Below are positions 57,086 to 64,000 of a stretch of DNA of 64,000 nt, piece after piece. The notes below the pieces were generated by a model, which saw nothing but the letters and a program-made list of their open reading frames with translations, did not search any database and was not told the DNA's origin. A program made the position numbers and the translations under genes. How positions within the stretch are numbered: position 1 is the stretch's first letter; every line of letters begins with the position of its first letter. Source of the DNA: Pachypanchax playfairii (Eukaryota > Chordata > Actinopteri > Cyprinodontiformes > Aplocheilidae); the NCBI GenBank assembly GCA_006937955.1, contig SSNP01000025.1:2340561-2404560 (forward strand), given 5' to 3'.

Positions 57086-58044
57086 TTAGGAAACCTTTAG
57101 TACAAACGTTGTTGTGTTTTGTGTCCAACAGGGTCAGTCCAGACAGATGCTAGCTTCACATGCTCGACGGTTCCTCGGATTGATGTACATCACTGTTACG
57201 TTCTCTGAACGGACGCCTTTTCCTTCAATTCATTTTCAGTATAATCAGCTGTAAACATCCATCAGTCCCAGAAACTTGTTTTATTATTAGGAACAAACAT
57301 AATAAAGTTCCAGTTGAGTTTCCCTGCTGATAATTTATGTCCTCAGAGCTGAATTCAGATCAGTTTAGGTGTGTTTCAAGGCCTCCGGCTACATAATAAG
57401 GAAATGGAAGTGAGTGTCTTTGTTTCTGCTGGTTGCAGCGAGTTGAGACTCATGTGTTGATGTTTGCAGCTCTCGTACCGTCAGCCACCCGGGTGCTGAT
57501 GGATCTGCCCTGCAGGGATCTGCACATTTCATTTCTGAAACATTTGGATTATGTTCAGAGGTTGTTGTTGTTGCATTTAGACACCAACACATGGATTCTG
57601 TTTAATTTGTGGTAAAAGTTAAGACTTTGTTTGTTTACCAGGTGATAAATATATCAAACTCATTAAAGTTTTAATCTCAATCAGATATTTTAGATCAGCT
57701 GAAGGATTAAAATTACAAAACGTTCCTTTCACTCCTGAAACTCCGGATGATTTTTCTTCTTCTTCTGTCCAAACATTGTTTCCCACAAACTTTCTCTCCT
57801 CGGGTCCATTGAGCCAGCTTCTTCTCATTAACGTCCATGCATGGCCGTACATTACTTCCATACCGCTGTGGTCGGCAGTCAGCACGTTTCATGTTTGCCT
57901 TTGTGATTGAATGAGTGTGTTTGCCTGCGAGTCACACACACATACGCCTGTTTGTGAGATATGTGCGAGTCTGAGCTGCTGGTTTTGGAGTCAGAGGGAG
58001 GTCTTCTCTTCAAATCCCCCCCACAATTCTTTGCACTTCTGCAA

Positions 58045-58064
58045 GCAGCAGCAGCAGCAGCAGC
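58045..58064 (+). repeat. CAG trinucleotide run
   Basis: About seven CAG units, followed by interrupted CAG/GGCGGCAG units to about 58091. It sits in non-coding sequence. On the minus strand it yields Ala or Cys runs without gene context. Confidence 0.9.
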
Positions 58065-58233
58065 AACGATGGCGGCAGCAGCAACAGCAGGCTGATTTCC
58101 ATGAGAAAAGAGCATCAGTTGGGTTAATGGGAGGGACGGCTCTCCGAGGGAACAAATGGTGGTTAATAACCAGGGAAGAATCGGAAAAGCTCTGATCCCT
58201 TTCTTTGTACTTCTTCACCTTATAGAGGCAGAG

Positions 58234-58596
58234 ATAGGACGGGCAGGGGGTGCAGGGGACACTGGGATAGGACGGGCAGGGGGTGCAGGGGACACTGGGA
58301 TAGGACGGGCTGGGGGTGCAGGGGACACTGGGATAGGACGGGCAGGGGGCGCAGGGGACACTGGGATAGGACGGGCAGGGGCGCAGGGGACACTGGGATA
58401 GGACGGGCTGGGGGCGCAGGGGACACTGGGATAGGACGGGCTTGGGGCGCAGGGGACACGGGGATAGGACGGGCAGGGGGAGCAGGGGACACTGGGATAG
58501 GACGGGCTGGGGGCGCACTGGACACTGGGATAAGATGGGCAGGGGGTGCAGGGGACATGGGGATAGGACAGGCAGGGGGTGCAGGGGACACCGGGT
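58234..58596 (+). repeat. G-rich 33-bp minisatellite, about 11 copies
   Basis: Tandem units of the form ATAGGACGGGCAGGGGG, then TGCAGGGGACACTGGG. Variants are CTGGGGG or CTTGGGG for CAGGGGG, and GGCGC for GGTGC. Each unit has four G runs of three to five bases, so every unit could form a G-quadruplex on the + strand. The array is open in several frames, giving spurious Pro/Ala/Gly-rich frames. Confidence 0.95.
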
Positions 58597-59719
58597 TCAT
58601 ACTAGAATGGATGCCATTCTCTAAAGAAGCTCGTACTATTTATTTTCTCCAGACAGCAGTGGACCGGGAGCTGCTGTAGAACCGTCCTATCTACTGGGTT
58701 TCATAGTTGTAGATACTCTCATATGTAATTCTATACATGCATGTTTAGCATTATGGGACAAGATTTATTCCCTTGGATTATGTGAGGTTTCAGTCTGTGG
58801 TGTCCAGACTTTGAGGGAGGATGTGTTCCTAAATGCTCGTGGTTGGTTTAATCATGATCATCATCAACATTTGAAACATTCCTATCATATAAAGATATAG
58901 TCTTTACACATGCGTCCATCATCATGTAACTTAGTTTTTATAACGATGAGTAAAAACATACAATGAAGAAACTCTTTCAGTTTGAAGGGGAAACCTGTAG
59001 CTCAGTTTTACAGAAAACTGATTTAATTTTTCTTTCTAAACCACCATGTGCTGAAGGAGTTTGTTGGATGTGCGATGTCTAACTCATTAGAGTTAAATGA
59101 TTGTCACACTTCTTATTATGTGTAATTTGAATAAATAGGTTTTATTTTCAGCAAGACTGAAAATGTTTAATTTGTAGCTAAAACTGTATCCAACACATTT
59201 ATTCATATTTTAATAAAATCTATACGTTGAACCGTATCAATCGAACTTTAACCTGGTCTGGAAATTTTCTCCTCATGACACTCCAGACATTAGCCATAGC
59301 CAGGCTATTCATTACCTCGTATTGTAGCATGCATTATCCTGTATTTTAAATATGAAGAAGACATGATGTAGGTCATGAAAAATGAGTGATGACATCATGT
59401 GAAATCACGTGAGAGCCAAACTTCATGAAGCTAATTTTAGCTAACGTTAGCTTCCTGTACATAGCTGCTGTTTTGTGATTCTGCTGATTTCACAAATCTT
59501 TAAAGTTAAAGATCAATAATGTCCACGAAACCTTTACAATCAAATACAATCAGGCTGGATCTACATTCAAATCTATGTTTACATTTTTAAAATGTTACTG
59601 AGATTTTGATTAAATTTGAAAGCATTTACAGAGTTGAGAAAACTGAACAGGTAAAAGATTTTTCACTGTATGACTAGTAGCTTTCTGCTGCAATAAAAAA
59701 ACAAACGTTACAAGCAACA

Positions 59720-59832
59720 TAACCTAGCTAACATGAAATTAACCTAGCTGAAATTAATCTAGCTAACATAAAATTTAGCTAGCTAACATGAAATGAACCT
59801 AGCTAACATGAAATGAACCTAGCTAACATGAA
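59720..59832 (+). repeat. Short tandem array (about 21-bp unit)
   Basis: Five diverged copies of AACCTAGCTAACATGAAATG with small deletions. Non-coding. Confidence 0.85.
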
Positions 59833-62800
59833 CTTTGATCCCTTTATGTGATATTGAACTTTTTAAACTGACTTTAAATTAACTTGCTTTTATTTGTGAT
59901 GAAACCTTCTTAGTGTAAAAACCTCCCTGAACATTAACATCCTTGTAAATGAAACACGAAATACATTTACAACGTTTAGCTGGCAGCTGTGACGGAGGGA
60001 AGAATTATACATTTCTGTGTAATATACTGATTGAAAACAGATATATGAACGTGCAGCGCAGCAGACTGGCACACATACCAGTGCATACAGATATTTACAA
60101 GGCTAATTAAAGTAAAAATAACTTTACAACTTCATTTTTACTATGCAAAGGCACAAAGTTAATAATACAGTCACACATGCTCTCATTTACTCCCCATCTT
60201 GTGGAGGTTTTTGGACCTGCGGACATTCTGACGGGTCCTGCAGGATGCCAGTCAGAAATAGTAAGAGGATGCTAGATGGTTGAACCACATACTGCCACTT
60301 TTCCTCGTGAAGCTTTTTCTAGGAAGAATGGGGCAGCTGTGGCTTTTCAGAACCTCCATCCATCCATCAAACAGTACTCATGGTTTACACACCCATTTTT
60401 CCTTGTCCCTCCTTCTTCCTTCCACCATTTTTATGCATCTTTATTTCTTTCTTTTTGTTTTTCCTTCCACTGTTTACGCTCCTGCACTCTGTCCATTTTT
60501 CTCCTGTGTTTTGCCCTTCATCCATCCTTCTCCTCCAGTCTGAGTTTACAGCCCCCAGGCCACTTCCGCCAGGCTGTCTGCTGCAGATTTATTAATAGGC
60601 TTTTCTCTGTGCAGTAAACACAGCGTTGGTTTAGGGGGTCGTCACTCAGACACTGATAGACTTGTACTTAACCTTAGACTCTCTCTGACTTGGGAATAGA
60701 GGAAGGTTTGTTGGTTTCCAAAATGATCCACTGCAAATTAGGTCATGGAGGGTTAGCTGGAAATAAAGTTTGGATACAGAAGCGAGTCACTTGCAGCAGT
60801 TTTGTACAGTTTTTTGATACTTTCCTGGACATATTGAGTTTGTGGAGGCAGGAAGGGATTCCATGAGCTGTAAAAACTAAGAACACACCTCACCAAGCTC
60901 ACCTGATGGATTAAAAGCTTCCAGATTACAGGTTTACCTACATTTCATGGATATTTAGTAGGTCTTAAATAAGCCCTGAAATGTTTCTCCAAGCCTGACT
61001 TCCTTCAGCCTAATTCATGGTTCCCACAGATTGCTTTGGACTTTCACTCAGAACAGCAGACATGGACGCAGATCTTGTCCAAGAATGCACATTATTATTA
61101 TTTGCACATTATTTTATTGTTTTATTGTCTATGAATGAGGTGTTAAAGACTCAAAGCTTACTTCAGGTCGTCTCACATGTTGGGATTTACAGTACTGTCT
61201 GGATATATGGCAACATTTACTCCACAGTTTCTGTTGTAGATGCAAACTGTGTTTGACTTTATATGTTTCTCCCCGGTCATTATTTAAATGACTCATTCCC
61301 AGACTTTGAATCTTTGAGTTTTCCAGATTATTGTTATGAAAATTCATTTTTTTAGATGAACTAATGTCGGAATCTTGATTCCTGTCTCTGCTGCTTTATT
61401 TCAGCTTCAGCAGTTTGTGTTAACAACATCTGAAATGTTGTTTTTTTTTGTCATTTACTTCATAATATTAATAAATACAGTACCACAACATTTTTGTTTA
61501 CTCTTTACCATTTGTTTAAAAAGAACGGAGTATTTTTTTTGGTATAATTTTTACATAAATATTATTGAAAGGTTGAAAATTCTAATTTGATGTGACTTTT
61601 ATTTTTAATGAAAAAACATTTTAATGAACTGCCAGAACAAAAATTGACATTCATCATAAAAACTGTAGAGTTTTAAAAGAACTGACTGAAGAATTTGAGG
61701 CGGATTTCACAACCTCATTTAAAAAAATGTTCTTCATTTTAAACATATATTGAACTTTGGATGAAAAAGTTATAATGCACAAACAAGTTGTGCAGTAACG
61801 TGCAAATTAAATAAACAAGATCCCAAAACAACTTCAACTCATTAGACAGTTATCATTTCCTCTTAATAATTAACTTTTTTAAGGCAAATTAAGGTTCAAC
61901 AGCATCAGATTTAGGGGGAAAAACAAACACCAGTTGCAGTAAAAATGGTAAACACTGTTATTCAAGTGCCTACATCAGTTTTTACCTATATATGTTTTTT
62001 AAAATGTTCTCTCTGGAAAGCATTTTAAAAATACCTATTTTCACCAAAAAAAGCTTGTTCATATACAATAAGTGCAACTGCAGTAAAAAAAATCTTCTCG
62101 CAAATTAAATAATTAGTATTTGATTATCCATGTCCCTTACATGTAATACTGTGTCAGGTGATGTATTTCGGAGATGACGGAGTGTAAATGTTGGTGTATT
62201 TAATGAATCTAAACAGGACCGAGTTAACGGAAAAATCTTGGAGCAGCAGTTTTTCACTCGGTGGAAATACAGACCAGATGTTCGAGTCATTTTCGGTTTC
62301 CTTTAACCTCTAACGTTACAGAATGTTTCGTCATTTTGCGTGTTCTTTGAAGTTATCCGGTGATCGCGGTAGTGTTATACTCACTCTAGGCTAGATTGTA
62401 ATCTCTGACAAGGATGAATTGATTTGATTGAATATGTTGTTGTGTTCATGGTCTAAAGAAGAACAGATAACGTTTCTGTTTTAACAGTTTTAGCATTTTG
62501 CTTCAAGATTTTATTACAGATTTAATGGTGTCAAAAGTCTGTATAGTGATTATTATGAAGAAATGTATCAAAGTTAATATTAGCTTGATATTTGAAAATA
62601 TATATAAAAAAATATGCAGAAAGGAATCAAACTCACACAGAAAATTGGTGTAAAAATATTGTAATAATATGCACTCACGTATCATGCATCAGAACATCTG
62701 GCAGCATTGTTACTAATATTATAATTTATTGATGTTTCAAGTTACCATGGGTCTAAAGATTGACAAATCTTATTACACACTGAGGCAGTTTGCTTTTACT

Positions 62801-62842
62801 TTACCTTTAAAATGTCTTTAGCAACTTTTTAGTTTGTTGTTG

Positions 62843-62868
62843 TTATTATTATTATTATTATTATTATT
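62843..62868 (+). repeat. ATT microsatellite
   Basis: About eight and a half TTA units preceded by a short GTT run. Non-coding. Confidence 0.95.
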
Positions 62869-64000
62869 CATCAGTTGTTAAATTCTGAGATCATTTTCCT
62901 GAGGCTCTTATTGTGAAGGTTTGTTTAGAATTTTTTTCAGGATGTTGAGTTTCGTCCCCTAACAGACACTGTTAAGCTAATAAAAGGAAGTCAGACTCCT
63001 TAAACCGAAGATCGCTGTATATACATGTTAGCTGTTTTTTTGAGTACATGTACTCTCAAAACCCCGAGTTATGATCATAAAGACAAGCAAACAAGTTCAA
63101 CCTCTGTTGGTCCACAGCAGGCTCAAACGTTAGCAGACTTTAGCTGTAAGGAAGGAAGTGGATGTAAATGACTGTTTCCTTCATCACATCAACTTTCGGT
63201 CTGTATGTTGTGGAAATGGAGAAACTTTCTAAAAAAAGCTTCAACTTAAACGTTTAAACTTTAAATAGTTTGATTCTCTCGCTGCCTTGAGACTCCACAG
63301 CTGCTGGACAATCAAAACCAAATACACTGTTAATAAGAAATAGAATACGGTAACCGTAAAAACGCACAAGGTGTTTTATCTTATGGTCTTGGAAATTAAT
63401 GAGCATAAATATTTTTTGTATTAAACAAGACCAGAAGCAACACACAGCAGTGATATTATTGATATAATTTGCTTTAAATTTACATTTTCTCACCTCATCA
63501 TGATGCTAACGACGCTCCACATGTAGCATCTCAGCCACCTTCATCTAAACAAAGTCCGGCCACGTAGGACAACGAGGATCCATCAGATTGACCAAATCTA
63601 TTATTGTGAATTATTGCACATGATGATGTGTATGTTTTTTTTTTTTGAAGCCGTGTTTTAAATGTGTGACAACATTGTGGAACTGAAATTCTTTGTTTTG
63701 CTTCTTCTGGTGTCAGTTTTATCGCCGCTTTCAGTACATGTGTTATTTGTGCAGGAAGTCTGTTGTGTGACCTTCACAAAGATCCAACCTGATTGTTCCT
63801 TTTAACTTCAGTCTCAGAAACTGAGAGGAGCTGAGATACTTTCACTGCTGAAGGGATTTCACCTGTTTCTATGACATTTTAACATCATTTCTTACTCCTG
63901 TATTAACATTGTTTGTTTTTATTAAGTTCTAGCTAAGAAACAAGGCTGTTGGTCGAAGATGTTTTATTATTAATCTTATATATAAAAGTTATTTGTAGCT

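Larger units (their letters stand above)
55190..64000. other. Non-coding stretch right of the CpG-rich promoter
   Basis: If the donor at 55189 is real, this is first intron. I found no exon on either strand up to the window end. It holds a 35-bp duplication (57026-57085), a CAG run (58045-58064), a G-rich minisatellite (58234-58596), a 21-bp tandem array (59720-59832) and an ATT microsatellite (62843-62868). The rest is AT-rich sequence in which I see nothing specific. Confidence 0.5.

Noticed and set aside
57991..58600. Minus-strand Pro/Ser/Cys-rich frames of 175 and 126 residues
   Set aside because: They are translations of the G-rich 33-bp minisatellite and the CAG run, with no domain, no start context and no splice support.
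60276..60617. Overlapping hydrophobic open frames of up to 113 residues
   Set aside because: They come from a T/C-rich stretch that is open in three frames at once, with no splice context or family similarity.

Overview
The window is eukaryotic and almost certainly from a ray-finned (teleost) fish. Genes are split into many small exons with GT..AG introns, the encoded proteins are vertebrate orthologs, and the introns carry typical fish repeats (Tc1-like elements, L2/Maui-type LINE tails, minisatellites). All exon borders below were read by hand, and the reading frame closes across every listed junction.

Layout. (1) About 2190-13951, + strand: the 3' two thirds of MYT1, a C2HC zinc-finger neural transcription factor (16 exons, six fingers, C-terminal coiled coil), with a probable 3'UTR to about 18.44 kb. 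Its first exons lie off the left edge. (2) 20.35-26.6 kb, + strand: complete PCMTD2, an isoaspartyl-methyltransferase-domain protein. It has a CRE-bearing promoter, a large minisatellite in intron 1 and a second minisatellite starting next to a splice donor. (3) 29331-33336, - strand: complete KIF3B, the kinesin-2 motor subunit, 3' end to 3' end with PCMTD2. (4) 36361-40133, + strand: a complete KLHL7-like BTB/BACK/kelch gene, head-to-head with KIF3B across about 2 kb that holds a TATA box, a CCAAT box, a GC box and an X-box-like site. (5) 41548-45849, - strand: complete POFUT1, the Notch O-fucosyltransferase, 3' end to 3' end with the kelch gene. (6) 45.85-64 kb: no recognisable coding exon. 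It holds a Tc1-like remnant, a 10-N assembly gap in a G tract, a CpG-rich CRE-bearing promoter with a probable non-coding first exon at about 54.93-55.19 kb, and a G-rich 33-bp minisatellite.

Organisation. From established knowledge, MYT1-PCMTD2 are neighbours on human 20q13.33 and POFUT1-KIF3B on 20q11.21. Here the two pairs are adjacent, with a KLHL7-like gene inserted between KIF3B and POFUT1. The genes do not form one pathway. MYT1 and POFUT1 both touch Notch biology in neurogenesis and KIF3B serves cilia, but co-location looks like inherited linkage rather than a functional cluster. I found no new biological system. The most useful observations concern gene order, promoter architecture, a possible N-terminal extension of the kelch protein, and mobile elements with clear target-site signatures.
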